DNA of 64,000 nucleotides from JAFDWR01 sp038216655 (GTDB lineage: Bacteria > Armatimonadota > Fimbriimonadia > Fimbriimonadales > Fimbriimonadaceae), in NCBI GenBank assembly GCA_038216655.1, contig JBBQPZ010000001.1:62001-126000 (forward strand). The letters run 5' to 3'. How positions within the stretch are numbered: position 1 is the first letter of the stretch; each line of letters starts with the position of its first letter. The translations under genes and the position numbers were made by a program. Below, in pieces: positions 1 to 8,813 of the stretch. The notes below the pieces were generated by a model. That model did no database searches and was not told where the DNA came from. It saw only the letters and a program-made list of their open reading frames with translations.

Positions 1-1
1 A

Positions 2-151
2 TTTGTGGCTGGGAAGGCTATTCCAGTGATGGGCAAACTTCACATGCACGAGCCTGTTCTTGGTCACGAAGATCGGCGGTCAAAAAGTGAGTTCGTGAGT
101 TTAGCGGCCCAATTTGGGGTCCGGAAAGAAGCCATCAGGTTCAAATGGTAG
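2..151 (+). CDS. possible 3' end of an unidentified gene
   Basis: Frame 2 is open from the window edge to a TAG, giving about 49 residues of protein-like composition that end in ...REAIRFKW-like text (basic, aromatic C-terminus). No family was recognised. Doubt comes from a 15-bp direct repeat (87-101 and 182-196): its first copy lies inside this frame and its second is in clearly non-coding DNA, so the whole stretch may be intergenic. Sequence upstream of the window would settle it. Confidence 0.28.
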   Translation, partial: FVAGKAIPVMGKLHMHEPVLGHEDRRSKSEFVSLAAQFGVRKEAIRFKW

Positions 152-196
152 TACTATAGCACCCCGCCCGCGGGAATGATCGTGAGTTCGTGAGTT
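87..196. repeat. 15-bp direct repeat, two copies
   Basis: GTGAGTTCGTGAGTT occurs at 87-101 and again at 182-196, upstream of the first full gene. It is itself made of two GTGAGTT units. Its function is unknown. It may be simple-sequence slippage or a regulatory pair. Confidence 0.5.
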
Positions 197-237
197 GGTA
201 GTTTGAGAGGCTCGCTGGTAGGCTTCGCCCGGACGCC

Positions 238-2538
238 ATGCTCTTCTTTCTACCCGCTCTCCTGACCCTGACCGCCCGCCATCATATCCCGGCCCGGTTG
301 ATCAAAGTTAATCCAATCTGGGTTGAGAAGGGAGTTGCCGACGATGCCGATGCCCACGTTGCCTTGCGCGGCCAGTTCGTAAGCGGGGAAGGCGATTGCA
401 CGCTCCGCATCACGGGCTACTCCGAGTACCTCGTCTGGCTCGATGGCAAGCTGATCGACAATGGACCGTCTCGCTTCCCGCGGGCGTTCCCCGAATACCA
501 GACGCTGACCCTGCACGTCGGCTCAGGCCGCCACGTGCTGGCCGTCCACGTCCATAACGAGGGGATTTCGACCTCCACCCTAAGCCAGATTCCGCCTTTC
601 CTTTGGTGTCGGCTTGAACAGCGAGGGATCGACCTTCCGATCGGCTGGCGCGGCGCACGCATCCCCGGCTACCGGGCAAGGACCAAGCGGATCAGCGGAG
701 AACTCGGCTGGATCGAGTGGCTCGACACCGCCCAGGTCTGGGCAAACTGGCAGGAGCCCGACTTCGATGACTCCGCCTGGCCTTGGGCGGTCTCGAAGGA
801 TCCCGGCATCGGCCCGCTCGTCGCGGCCAAGACCAAGCCGGTCCGCCTCAATGTTTTGCCGATCAAGCCGATCGCACAAGGGAAGCTGACCGAGAACTTC
901 GGCTACGAACAAGACCCCACAACGCGGTTCTTCCTGCGCGACCTCGATCCGCGCGACCTGCCCGCCCAGGGAGTTTGGCGACGTTACGACCTCGGCCGCG
1001 TCCGCCTCGGACGTCCGAAGATCACTTTGGATCTCCTCAAGGGCGCGACCGTCGAGTTTGCGACTTGCGAGCAGCTTCGCCACGGCCGCGTCCACGCCTG
1101 GATCACGCTGTCCAACGGCATGACCTGCAACCTCGACCACTACACGGCGACCGGCGGTCCGCAGGAGTTCATGCCCATGACGCCGAAGGGAGGCCGGTTC
1201 CTGGAGGTGCACATCCTCACCCCCGGAAAAGTCAGCTTCCTGAAGGAGGAGTTCCTTGAGCGAACCTACTACGGCGATCCGGAAGGGAGCTTCGAGTGCG
1301 ACGACGCGCTCCTCAACAAGATTTGGCGCGTCGGCGTGGACACCGTCCGTGCCTGCTCGGAGGACTCGCTCGTCGACTGCCCGAGCCGCGAGCGCGCCGA
1401 GTGGACCGGCGACGTGGCCTCCGTCGCAACCGATATCTGCGGTGTCGCTTGGTCCGACCTTAGCCTGTCAAGAAGAGGGCTGGTTCAGCCGACTCAAGTC
1501 GCCCGAGGCGACGGCCTCGTCGCCGGGGTCGGGCCGGGAAGTGCGGGTTACCTCTCGACCTACGCCGCCCAATGGGCCACCGCGTGCGTCCACTACTGGG
1601 AGATGACCGGCGATAAATCGCTGCTGGAAGAGCTATGGCCCGCCGCCGAGCGGAACATCGCGGCATTCCGGGCAAAGATGACGCCGCAAGGCCTCAGCGA
1701 CGACCTCGGCTGGGCTTTTGTGGACTGGGGCTATGTCCGCAACGAGGGACCGAGCGACATGGCGCTCAACCTGCACTATCTGATGGCGCTACGCTCAATG
1801 GTCCGCTGGCAGCAGGCGGTTGGGCAACCAAGCGCGACCGACTACCAAGCCCTCGCCAACGAAGTTGAGCGAATCGTCCGTGCCTGGCTTAGGGAGAGGC
1901 TGAGCCTTCCAGGAGGCTGGAAGAACGTCGGGTTCCACCACGCTGCGCTCGCTCTCCTGACCGGGCTCGTCGACAAGGCGGAAGAGCGCAATTGCATCCA
2001 GCGGATCGAGACGCATCTGATGGGCTGCTTCCCGAACAACCCAAACGGCCCGCGCCTCGCCGATCCTGGCTTCTCTGATCCGCAGGTGATGACGCCCTAC
2101 TTCGGGCACTTCGCCCTCGCCGCGCTCCTGGAGCACGGAGAGACCAACTTCGTGCTTGGCCAGTACCGCAAGTGCTGGGGCTGGGCGCTAGGTGACGGTC
2201 GCACGACCTGGCTCGAAGTATTCGACCCGCGCTGGTCGCACTGCCACGAATGGTCCGGCTGCCCGACCTGGCAGCTCTCGCGCTACATCCTGGGCATACG
2301 CCCCCGGTTCGATGTGGGGGATGGAGTCTTCGACGTCCAGATTCAGTCGGGAAGCAAGCTGAAACGCGCGAGCGGGACGATCCCTGTGCCCGGCGGTGGG
2401 CTGATCAGGGTGAGTTGGACGGCGGAGAGGGAAGGCTATCGTTTGTTGGTAGAGAGCGATCGGGTTCTCCATCTGAGGATTGCTGGCAAGTTGGTGGAGG
2501 TGAATCGGAAACTGGAGACGTTTCTTCCGAGGAAGTGA
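238..2538 (+). CDS. secreted alpha-L-rhamnosidase-like glycosidase (GH78-type)
   Basis: 766 residues. The first ~14 are hydrophobic (LFFLPALLTLTA) and look like a signal peptide, so the enzyme is probably exported. An N-terminal beta-sandwich region (about 20-340) is followed by a six-hairpin (alpha/alpha)6 catalytic region. The diagnostic motif DCPSRERAEWTGD at about 380-392 matches the family signature carrying the catalytic acidic residues. The C-terminal ~80 residues look like the usual closing beta-sandwich. Family members hydrolyse terminal L-rhamnose from plant or bacterial polysaccharides and glycosides; the substrate here is not proven. The start is the ATG that places the signal peptide at the N-terminus. 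Its 3' end is overlapped by an opposite-strand membrane-protein frame. Confidence 0.85.
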   Translation: MLFFLPALLTLTARHHIPARLIKVNPIWVEKGVADDADAHVALRGQFVSGEGDCTLRITGYSEYLVWLDGKLIDNGPSRFPRAFPEYQTLTLHVGSGRHVLAVHVHNEGISTSTLSQIPPFLWCRLEQRGIDLPIGWRGARIPGYRARTKRISGELGWIEWLDTAQVWANWQEPDFDDSAWPWAVSKDPGIGPLVAAKTKPVRLNVLPIKPIAQGKLTENFGYEQDPTTRFFLRDLDPRDLPAQGVWRRYDLGRVRLGRPKITLDLLKGATVEFATCEQLRHGRVHAWITLSNGMTCNLDHYTATGGPQEFMPMTPKGGRFLEVHILTPGKVSFLKEEFLERTYYGDPEGSFECDDALLNKIWRVGVDTVRACSEDSLVDCPSRERAEWTGDVASVATDICGVAWSDLSLSRRGLVQPTQVARGDGLVAGVGPGSAGYLSTYAAQWATACVHYWEMTGDKSLLEELWPAAERNIAAFRAKMTPQGLSDDLGWAFVDWGYVRNEGPSDMALNLHYLMALRSMVRWQQAVGQPSATDYQALANEVERIVRAWLRERLSLPGGWKNVGFHHAALALLTGLVDKAEERNCIQRIETHLMGCFPNNPNGPRLADPGFSDPQVMTPYFGHFALAALLEHGETNFVLGQYRKCWGWALGDGRTTWLEVFDPRWSHCHEWSGCPTWQLSRYILGIRPRFDVGDGVFDVQIQSGSKLKRASGTIPVPGGGLIRVSWTAEREGYRLLVESDRVLHLRIAGKLVEVNRKLETFLPRK

Positions 2539-2866
2539 TTGGGTCACCTTTGTCAAGTTCACGGTTCGCTTGGCGGACAGCGATCAGGTAGATGATGAAG
2601 ACGAAGAGTGAGCTGAATATGAGAAAGAACCCGAGATCCGCCCTCGTAATGATTGGGCCGCGCCAGGTGCCTTGATAGCTTGCATGCAGCCAATTGAAGG
2701 TGCAGGCGAACACGTTTCCTGCTAGGAAATACAGGAAGCAACGAATCGCGATCCTATCGGGCGCGTTCTTCGTGTTCCAAGCAGCACGGGCCAACCTTCT
2801 CACTTGCAGAATACGGAGAATCTGCCCCAGGTTCTCCCGGCAGCCCAGAAGACCCCCTGGTCGCAC
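2405..2866 (-). CDS. small membrane protein with two predicted helices
   Basis: 153 residues from a GTG start. Two strong hydrophobic segments are seen: about residues 42-60 (IRCFLYFLAGNVFACTF) and 77-97 (LGFFLIFSSLFVFIIYLI). A Ser/Pro-rich hydrophilic tail of about 45 residues follows, encoded antisense to the end of the glycosidase gene (134-bp overlap). The helices are encoded in DNA with no other gene, which favours a real product. The tail may be a chance extension of the frame. No family recognised. An ATG 11 nt upstream is in another frame. Confidence 0.5.
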   Translation of the reverse strand: MRPGGLLGCRENLGQILRILQVRRLARAAWNTKNAPDRIAIRCFLYFLAGNVFACTFNWLHASYQGTWRGPIITRADLGFFLIFSSLFVFIIYLIAVRQANRELDKGDPITSSEETSPVSDSPPPTCQQSSDGEPDRSLPTNDSLPSPPSNSP

Positions 2867-2913
2867 TCTCGATCCATGAACTCAATAGGGCCGGCCAAGG
2901 GTCATTAGTTGGT

Positions 2914-5514
2914 GTGCCTCTCGTAAAGTTGTTGCGCTTGACCGTCGCCGTACTGGTGACATTCGGGTGCGCTCCGCGTGGAGTGCTGTTGAGTCAGCCT
3001 AGCCAGGTCAAAAGCGATGACTCAGTTCGCCAACAGCTCTACCGTTGGTTCGACTCCCTCGGCTACCACGAGTTCGCAGATGGAACGTTTGGAGAGATTC
3101 GCCACTCGGACTCCGAAGGGAAGCACGAGTACAGGTATTCGGAATATGGATTCCTGGAATCCAGGAAAGGGAAGTCCCTTACGGTTCTGCTCCTCGACCT
3201 ACGCCACGAGGAATATCCGGACGGAAAGGTAAGTGGCCGCTTCGGGGATCAATGCGAATTCCGCGCGCTTGACGTGCCGGCCTGGCTTGATCATCAGGCG
3301 ACCCTGCAAAAGAATCCATCGCCCTACTTCGATGGCGATCTCGAAAGTGAGTATCCGTACCGCGGCAGCCTTCATGGCAAGGGCCTCAATTTCATCATGG
3401 CCCGCTTTGCCGACCTGCGAGAGCGACCAAGGCTCGCGGACTGGTTCTTCGGGCGGTCTGAGGTGGTCATGGACTACGGCGAGAGGAAGGACCTGAGCTA
3501 TACGCAACATGTCCAAGACGACATAACGAGCGGCCTTGTGACGCAGGCGAAGGAGCAATTCGACGACCTTTCGACTCCCCGAAGCAAGCTCCTCGAAGCG
3601 TTCAACGATATCGTGGCTCGATTCCCCGAGTGCCCATCGCGAACGGACGCTAAGTCCTATGCCGCAATCCTCACGAAGATGGTCGCCGAGGAGTCCGCCC
3701 GCAAGCCGCTCACGAACGCCGAGGTCACCCATCTCAATTCCACCGAGCAAGCGCGGGAGTGGATTTGGCAACTACGGGATCAGAACGGGCACCAAATGAT
3801 GGAGCCCGGTTACACGGACATCTTCGCGTCGAACGGGGCCTGGGGCGAGTCTCCGGCGGACAAGTTGCTGAAGCTCGGCATTGCCGCCGTACCCTCCCTA
3901 ATCGAAGCGCTAGACAACAAGGAATTGACGCGAACAGTGGCAGGAGGCTGGCGCCGGATGGACCACCGGGTCCTCAGGATTTGCGATGCCGCCGTCCAGA
4001 TTCTCACGAAGATCGCCAATCGGAGTTTCACCGAAAACCCGGAGGGGATGTCGAAGGGAGGCGACGCGGAGGCCAATCTGCGCCGCCGTCTCAACGCTTG
4101 GTGGTCCGATGTTCAGACCAGGGGTGAAGAAGCGGTTCTCGTCGCGGCTGTTGCCAGTGGGAATTGGGAGAAGTCCGGAGGGGTTTATCGGCTGGTCGAA
4201 ATCTATCCCCGATCGGCTCTTGCGGCGATCAAACTCGGGGTGGCCCTAGCGAAAGATAGCTATACCCGCGACATGCTCGTCGGCTCTCTTGGCCCGTTGG
4301 ATACGCCAGCAGTCCGACAGTTTGTTCGGGATCAGTTGGCGAATTCACCTGACGGTGATACTCGCTTTTCCGCGGCCAAGATCGTTTATAAGTTCGACCC
4401 GCGAACTGCGACTGAAGCGATGATTCGCGAGTTCACGATCCCGCCGACGAATGGCCTTGGTCGCTGGGGAAATTCTGAACTCGTGAGCTTCCTCACCATG
4501 ACGGAGACGACCGCGGCGTTGAATGCGTTAACGCGAAACTTCCGGAAACAATCGGTCAGCGATCGGATCGAGGTTATTGACTCGCTCGGAGGATTTCTGC
4601 CTGAAAAGGGAAGGAGCGCGGCGTCGATTCGCGAGAGCCGAAAATTCGCTCGGATGGCGGAAAGTGTCCTTGCGAATGAGTTAACCGATCGCGAGGAGGA
4701 AGTGGGAATGCTCATGAACGTGGGTGACCTCTCGTTCGATGACCCTCGAGCGTGCGATTTGGCCGCGTACGAGCTCTCCAGCGCGTGGCCGCACAAGTAC
4801 CACTTCACGAACTTTCCCAGCGAGCGCGCACGTGACCGGCAGTGCCTTCGGAGCCTAAACGCATGGCGTAAGGGTCAAGGTCTCCCCGCCATGCCCAATC
4901 CGCCGGTACCGCACGTTCCTGAGCTCGACGCGAGAGCGCTGCGACCGCTGTTCGATCGCCTCGCCGCAGGCAAGGCGACGCCCGGGGAGGTCGCCCGGAA
5001 GGGACTCGGTGGCTTGCCCGCGCTCATGAGATTCGAGCGTGGTCTTATGGGAGACCGGGCCGCCCGAGTCAGAACGGCGCGGGAGAACCTTTCAAATGTT
5101 GTACGGGTAGTCAAAATCGAGCGCGACTCGCCGCGCGGTAAGGATCTCGAGAATTACATCCGCTCGTTGAAGGGCAAACCGCTTACGGTTGAGGCCCTCG
5201 TGGGGGTGGTTGACCGGATGGTCAAGACGAGAATCGGACCAACGACCGGTTGTCGCGTCGTCGCCAAGCGTGAGGACGTGACGGGCTTCGTTTTGACCCT
5301 AGATCTGGGATTTCCGATGACCCCTCAGGGGCCAACTCAAACCGATTACAGCGCCCGCGCCGGGATCGTCGGCCAACGGGGATATGCGGTCTCGGGAGGC
5401 GGATCGCCAGGCTATATTGTCGATGGGTCGATGACGGGGGGCTTCAAGAAGGCGCTTGCCGCCGCGCCCGACGCCCCGGTCCTCATTGCGGTTTCTGTGC
5501 ATCGGGGTGACTAA
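2914..5514 (+). CDS. exported HEAT-repeat-like protein, function unknown
   Basis: 866 residues from a GTG start that puts a hydrophobic leader (LLRLTVAVLVTFGCAPRG) at the N-terminus. The cysteine at about residue 19 could be lipidated, although TFGC is not an ideal lipobox. The middle (about 300-560) has helical repeats with the AVPSLIEALDNKE and DTPAVRQFVRDQL flavour of HEAT or armadillo-type scaffolds. The N-terminal ~230 residues and the C-terminal ~100 (beta-rich, with SPGYIVDGSM) match nothing I know. HEAT-like repeats usually mediate protein contacts. The gene stands between two secreted carbohydrate-related genes with 25 bp to the next one. Confidence 0.75.
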   Translation: MPLVKLLRLTVAVLVTFGCAPRGVLLSQPSQVKSDDSVRQQLYRWFDSLGYHEFADGTFGEIRHSDSEGKHEYRYSEYGFLESRKGKSLTVLLLDLRHEEYPDGKVSGRFGDQCEFRALDVPAWLDHQATLQKNPSPYFDGDLESEYPYRGSLHGKGLNFIMARFADLRERPRLADWFFGRSEVVMDYGERKDLSYTQHVQDDITSGLVTQAKEQFDDLSTPRSKLLEAFNDIVARFPECPSRTDAKSYAAILTKMVAEESARKPLTNAEVTHLNSTEQAREWIWQLRDQNGHQMMEPGYTDIFASNGAWGESPADKLLKLGIAAVPSLIEALDNKELTRTVAGGWRRMDHRVLRICDAAVQILTKIANRSFTENPEGMSKGGDAEANLRRRLNAWWSDVQTRGEEAVLVAAVASGNWEKSGGVYRLVEIYPRSALAAIKLGVALAKDSYTRDMLVGSLGPLDTPAVRQFVRDQLANSPDGDTRFSAAKIVYKFDPRTATEAMIREFTIPPTNGLGRWGNSELVSFLTMTETTAALNALTRNFRKQSVSDRIEVIDSLGGFLPEKGRSAASIRESRKFARMAESVLANELTDREEEVGMLMNVGDLSFDDPRACDLAAYELSSAWPHKYHFTNFPSERARDRQCLRSLNAWRKGQGLPAMPNPPVPHVPELDARALRPLFDRLAAGKATPGEVARKGLGGLPALMRFERGLMGDRAARVRTARENLSNVVRVVKIERDSPRGKDLENYIRSLKGKPLTVEALVGVVDRMVKTRIGPTTGCRVVAKREDVTGFVLTLDLGFPMTPQGPTQTDYSARAGIVGQRGYAVSGGGSPGYIVDGSMTGGFKKALAAAPDAPVLIAVSVHRGD

Positions 5515-5539
5515 CGCGTCGAGCCAGTAGAATCGCATC

Positions 5540-6703
5540 ATGATTGCAGCCCTCGTTTTGCTCATCGCGCCGGGCAAGCCGCTGGATGTCGGTGACGGGA
5601 AGGCGTACGCGCGGATCGAGGCGGCGCTTGTTGCCGCTCAGCCGGGCACCACGATCCGCGTTTGGCCCTCGAAGGTCGGCTACGCGAAGACAGCGCTTCT
5701 AGTCTCTCGGGCGGGAATTCACATCGAGTCTGTCGGAGACAAGCCGATCGTGCTCGACGGAACGGGGTTCGATTACTCTGGCGTCGGATCGGTGCCTCGC
5801 GCAATCATCCAGTTCGAACCCACCGCCAAGGGGAGCACGGTGAAGGGGTTCCTCCTCAAGGGAGCGCGTAACCAGTCCCATAACGGTGCGGGGGTTCGGA
5901 TCAATGGAGCGTCCGATGTCATCGTCCGAGATTGCGAGATCAAGTTCAATGACATGGGGATCATGTCGGCCTTGCCGACCGCGACGAACCAGTTCATCGA
6001 TCACTGCCACATCCATCACAACGGCAGCAGCGAGGACCCGGGCTACAACCATAACCTGTACCTCGGTGGCATGAGCGTCACGGTTCGTCGCTGCGAGATC
6101 GACCACGCCACCACCGGGCACGACCTGAAGAGCCGCGCTCATTACACTGTGGTGCAGGAGTGCTTTCTTCATGACTCGGCGAATCGGGAGATTGATCTGG
6201 TCGAGGCTGGGGAGACTGCGGTCCCCAACTCGAACGCCCTTCTCCGTGGCAACCTGATCCTCAAGACTGCGGGAGTGGGGAATGGGAACACGATCCATTT
6301 CGGGCGAGAGAAAGGCACGCGTAACGGGACCCTGTACTTGATCTCGAACACGATCGTCACCGACTCGATGGCCCCGGTGATCCTCCTTTCCGATTCCGAC
6401 GCCACCGCGAATCTTCAGGCGAACGTGATCGTGTCGAAGGGCCAGTCGAGCCCGACCCTCTTGGGCGTTGCCAACGGAGCGAAGATGGTTCTGACGGGCA
6501 TGTCCAACTGGATCAGCCCGAAGTACACCGGCGATGAGTGCCGAACGCTGAGACTTTCGGTTATCGAGCCCCTTCCCGATTCGTTCTCGACTTACTACAC
6601 CCTGTCGAGCCACCCGATGACGGCGGTCTACACGGACGGGGGTGGCGCATCACGCGAGACGGAAGCACTCCTCGGCTATTCGGGCTCCGAGCCCTGGAAG
6701 TAG
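5540..6703 (+). CDS. right-handed parallel beta-helix protein
   Basis: 387 residues. A short hydrophobic N-terminus (MIAALVLLIAPGKPL) resembles a signal peptide. The body shows regular beta-helix coils such as GVRINGASDVIVRDCEI, FIDHCHIHHN and LYLGGMSVTVRRCEID, typical of the pectate-lyase-like superfamily (NosD/CASH-type repeats). Such proteins bind or cleave polysaccharides. I see no certain catalytic constellation, so lyase activity is only a possibility. It begins 25 bp after the preceding gene and may share its transcript. Confidence 0.75.
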   Translation: MIAALVLLIAPGKPLDVGDGKAYARIEAALVAAQPGTTIRVWPSKVGYAKTALLVSRAGIHIESVGDKPIVLDGTGFDYSGVGSVPRAIIQFEPTAKGSTVKGFLLKGARNQSHNGAGVRINGASDVIVRDCEIKFNDMGIMSALPTATNQFIDHCHIHHNGSSEDPGYNHNLYLGGMSVTVRRCEIDHATTGHDLKSRAHYTVVQECFLHDSANREIDLVEAGETAVPNSNALLRGNLILKTAGVGNGNTIHFGREKGTRNGTLYLISNTIVTDSMAPVILLSDSDATANLQANVIVSKGQSSPTLLGVANGAKMVLTGMSNWISPKYTGDECRTLRLSVIEPLPDSFSTYYTLSSHPMTAVYTDGGGASRETEALLGYSGSEPWK

Positions 6704-6897
6704 GGGCGTTCCTCGGACGAGCCCGGGCAACCGTACCTCTTCCTCGAACGAGGACCGACTGAAGCTGACATGTGGAGACTAGTGTTCTGATCGACGAGGA
6801 GGGCCCACCGCCGGAGCACAGCGATAGTAGTGAGTTAGTCTGCCTCAGCAATAATCGTGGCCTATTCGCGAAAATACTAGTAAATGTCCTTGTCCCA

Positions 6898-6917
6898 AAG
6901 TGGGCAAAATCCCACTA
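6898..6917. promoter_or_regulatory. short hairpin upstream of the PEP-CTERM gene
   Basis: AGTGGG and CCCACT pair across a CAAAAT loop, about 55 bp before the start codon at 6970. It could sit in the 5' leader. No known riboswitch consensus was matched. Confidence 0.3.
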
Positions 6918-6969
6918 GAGGACTGCTCTGCTCCGCGACGGGGCGGACATTTGTGTAGGGGAGGACTTG

Positions 6970-7650
6970 ATGAATTATCGACGATATGCGATCACTGGTT
7001 TGATTGCTACTCTTGGGTTGGCGACGATGGCGAATGCCGTCGTGCTCAATCACACGGCGACGAACACGATTACTGCGGGAAACAGTGTTTCGTGCAACAA
7101 TGGAACTCAGACCGACGACAATAACTATTATTGGGCGATCGACTTGACGGCCTACGGTCTCGGCGCGGGCTTCAATGTCACCGGCGGTTCCTTCGGTGTG
7201 GAGGGAGCAACGGCTCCGACCCCGGCGACCACGCAAACGGTCACGGTCAACCTCTATGACGGTTGGTCGACTTCTGGCGCTGTATTGACGCCTGGGGCGG
7301 CGTTCGCGACCGCAAATGTAACCGTTGCAAACGGCGCTCTATTCATTCAGAACTTCAACATCACGGGAACGGCAACTTCGTCCAAGATCGTGATGGAGGT
7401 CTTCTCGCCGCTCGTGACGAACAATCTGTTCTTCATCGGCTCCAACACGGATGTCGAGAATGGACTGGACTATATCCAGGCACCGGCATGTGGAATCACG
7501 ACTCCGACGAGCCTCAGCTCGATCGGTTTCGGCGGAATGCACATGGTTATGTCCCTTACCGGAACGCCTTCAACCACGCCTGAGCCTGCCAGCATGGTAG
7601 CCATGGGTCTTGGTTTGATGGCTATGGCCCGACGACGACGCAAGGCGTAG
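6970..7650 (+). CDS. PEP-CTERM sorted surface protein
   Basis: 226 residues. A Sec signal peptide (about 1-22: GLIATLGLATMANA) is followed by a Thr/Asn/Gly-rich beta domain. The C-terminus has the tripartite sorting signal: PEP motif (TPEPAS), hydrophobic helix (MVAMGLGLMAM) and a basic tail (ARRRRKA). Such proteins are processed by an exosortase and released to the cell surface or extracellular matrix. The ATG at 6970 is preferred over the adjacent TTG because GGGGAGGA lies just upstream. A second PEP-CTERM protein occurs at 52677-53969. No exosortase gene lies in this window. Confidence 0.9.
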   Translation: MNYRRYAITGLIATLGLATMANAVVLNHTATNTITAGNSVSCNNGTQTDDNNYYWAIDLTAYGLGAGFNVTGGSFGVEGATAPTPATTQTVTVNLYDGWSTSGAVLTPGAAFATANVTVANGALFIQNFNITGTATSSKIVMEVFSPLVTNNLFFIGSNTDVENGLDYIQAPACGITTPTSLSSIGFGGMHMVMSLTGTPSTTPEPASMVAMGLGLMAMARRRRKA

Positions 7651-7673
7651 GATTTCCGAGTTTCTTCAGGATG

Positions 7674-7709
7674 GGAGGCGGCCGGCAACGGACGCCTCCT
7701 CTTTCTTTG
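7674..7709 (+). terminator. rho-independent terminator after the PEP-CTERM gene
   Basis: GGAGGCG (7674-7680) pairs with CGCCTCC (7693-7699), and a TCTTTCTTT tract follows directly. It lies 24 bp past the stop codon. Confidence 0.85.
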
Positions 7710-7963
7710 CTTATCCAATAGATGCGAATTCTCAGAGCCTTTTCAGGTGCGGTCGAGTGGAGCCTGTGCTTCGCCGAATGCCGCTCTTGGCTTACTGAGG
7801 CTATTCTGGGCTGAACTTTGCTTGAGGTGTGGAGGTCAGATCATGGAACTCTTGATCCCCGAAGTGAAGAAAGAAGACCTTGGGCGTAGACTGTAAGTTC
7901 CGCGAGATTCTCGATGCTTGACCCAGCTTCTTTTTCCGCGCCTTGCGTTCTGGAGACGGGCGT

Positions 7964-8788
7964 ATGCTGATCCGCCTGGGTTACGAACTCGCGTTCGACA
8001 TCCCCGAGCGCGTGTCGGTGCTCACCATGCTCCACGTTCACCCGTCGCGCCATAACGATCTCCACGAGCCAGATGAGATGGTCGTCGAGCCGCATGTAGA
8101 AATTGAGGAATACGTCGACGGGTTTGGCAATAGGGTGTCCCGCTTCGTCGCCCCGAAGGGATCGTTGCGCCTCATTGGCACGACGCTGATCAATGATCCG
8201 GGTACCCCGGACCCAGTCAACCTTGCCGCGCGGGAACACCCGGTCGAGGAGTTGCCCCATGAGGTGCTCCAGTTCCTGATCAACAGCCGCTACTGCGAGG
8301 TCGATCGGCTCTCCGCGACCGCGATGGAGCTGTTCGGTTGGATGGAGCCAGGATGGGGACGCGTGCAGGCGATCTGCGACTGGGTTCACCACAAGGTCAT
8401 CTTCGGCTATCACCACGCCCGCCAGACCAAGACCGCGCTCGACGTCTACACTGAACGCGTCGGCGTGTGCCGCGATTTCCAGCATCTGGCGATCACCTTC
8501 TGCCGCGCCCTCAATATCCCGGCACGCTATGCCACTGGCTACCTTGGGGACATCGGCGTTCCTGAGCGGCCGCCCGGAGACTTCAGCGCCTGGTTCGAGG
8601 CATACCTTGAGGAGCAATGGTGGGCGTTCGATGCTCGAAACAACATCCCGCGTATCGGGAGAGTGTTGATGGCAGTGGGCCGGGATGCGTCCGACGTCGC
8701 GATGACGACCTCATTTGGCATCGCCAACCTGGTCGAGTTCAGTGTGGTGACCCGAGTGGAGTCAGCGGCCGAGCCACTGGCACGGTGA
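7964..8788 (+). CDS. transglutaminase-like cysteine peptidase-fold protein
   Basis: 274 residues. The ATG at 7964 has GGAG about 10 bp upstream and gives the family-typical start MLIRLGYELAFDIP. An N-terminal beta domain (about 1-150) precedes the transglutaminase core with GVCRDFQHL (Cys in the nucleophile position), ARYATGYLGD, and AWFEAYLEEQWWAFDARN (His replaced by or near the WFEAY motif, Asp in FDARN). Bacterial members act as proteases, peptide ligases or uncharacterised maturation enzymes. In many genomes they accompany circularly permuted ATP-grasp and alpha-E genes, which are absent here. It is convergent with the UspA gene downstream, with a 25-bp gap. Confidence 0.88.
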   Translation: MLIRLGYELAFDIPERVSVLTMLHVHPSRHNDLHEPDEMVVEPHVEIEEYVDGFGNRVSRFVAPKGSLRLIGTTLINDPGTPDPVNLAAREHPVEELPHEVLQFLINSRYCEVDRLSATAMELFGWMEPGWGRVQAICDWVHHKVIFGYHHARQTKTALDVYTERVGVCRDFQHLAITFCRALNIPARYATGYLGDIGVPERPPGDFSAWFEAYLEEQWWAFDARNNIPRIGRVLMAVGRDASDVAMTTSFGIANLVEFSVVTRVESAAEPLAR

Positions 8789-8813
8789 CTTCACTCGAGT
8801 CTGAGTCTCGACG

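Noticed and set aside
6888..6960. possible riboswitch upstream of the PEP-CTERM gene
   Set aside because: GGGCAAAATCCC looks superficially like part of a c-di-GMP-I aptamer, but the conserved helices and GNRA receptor elements are missing.
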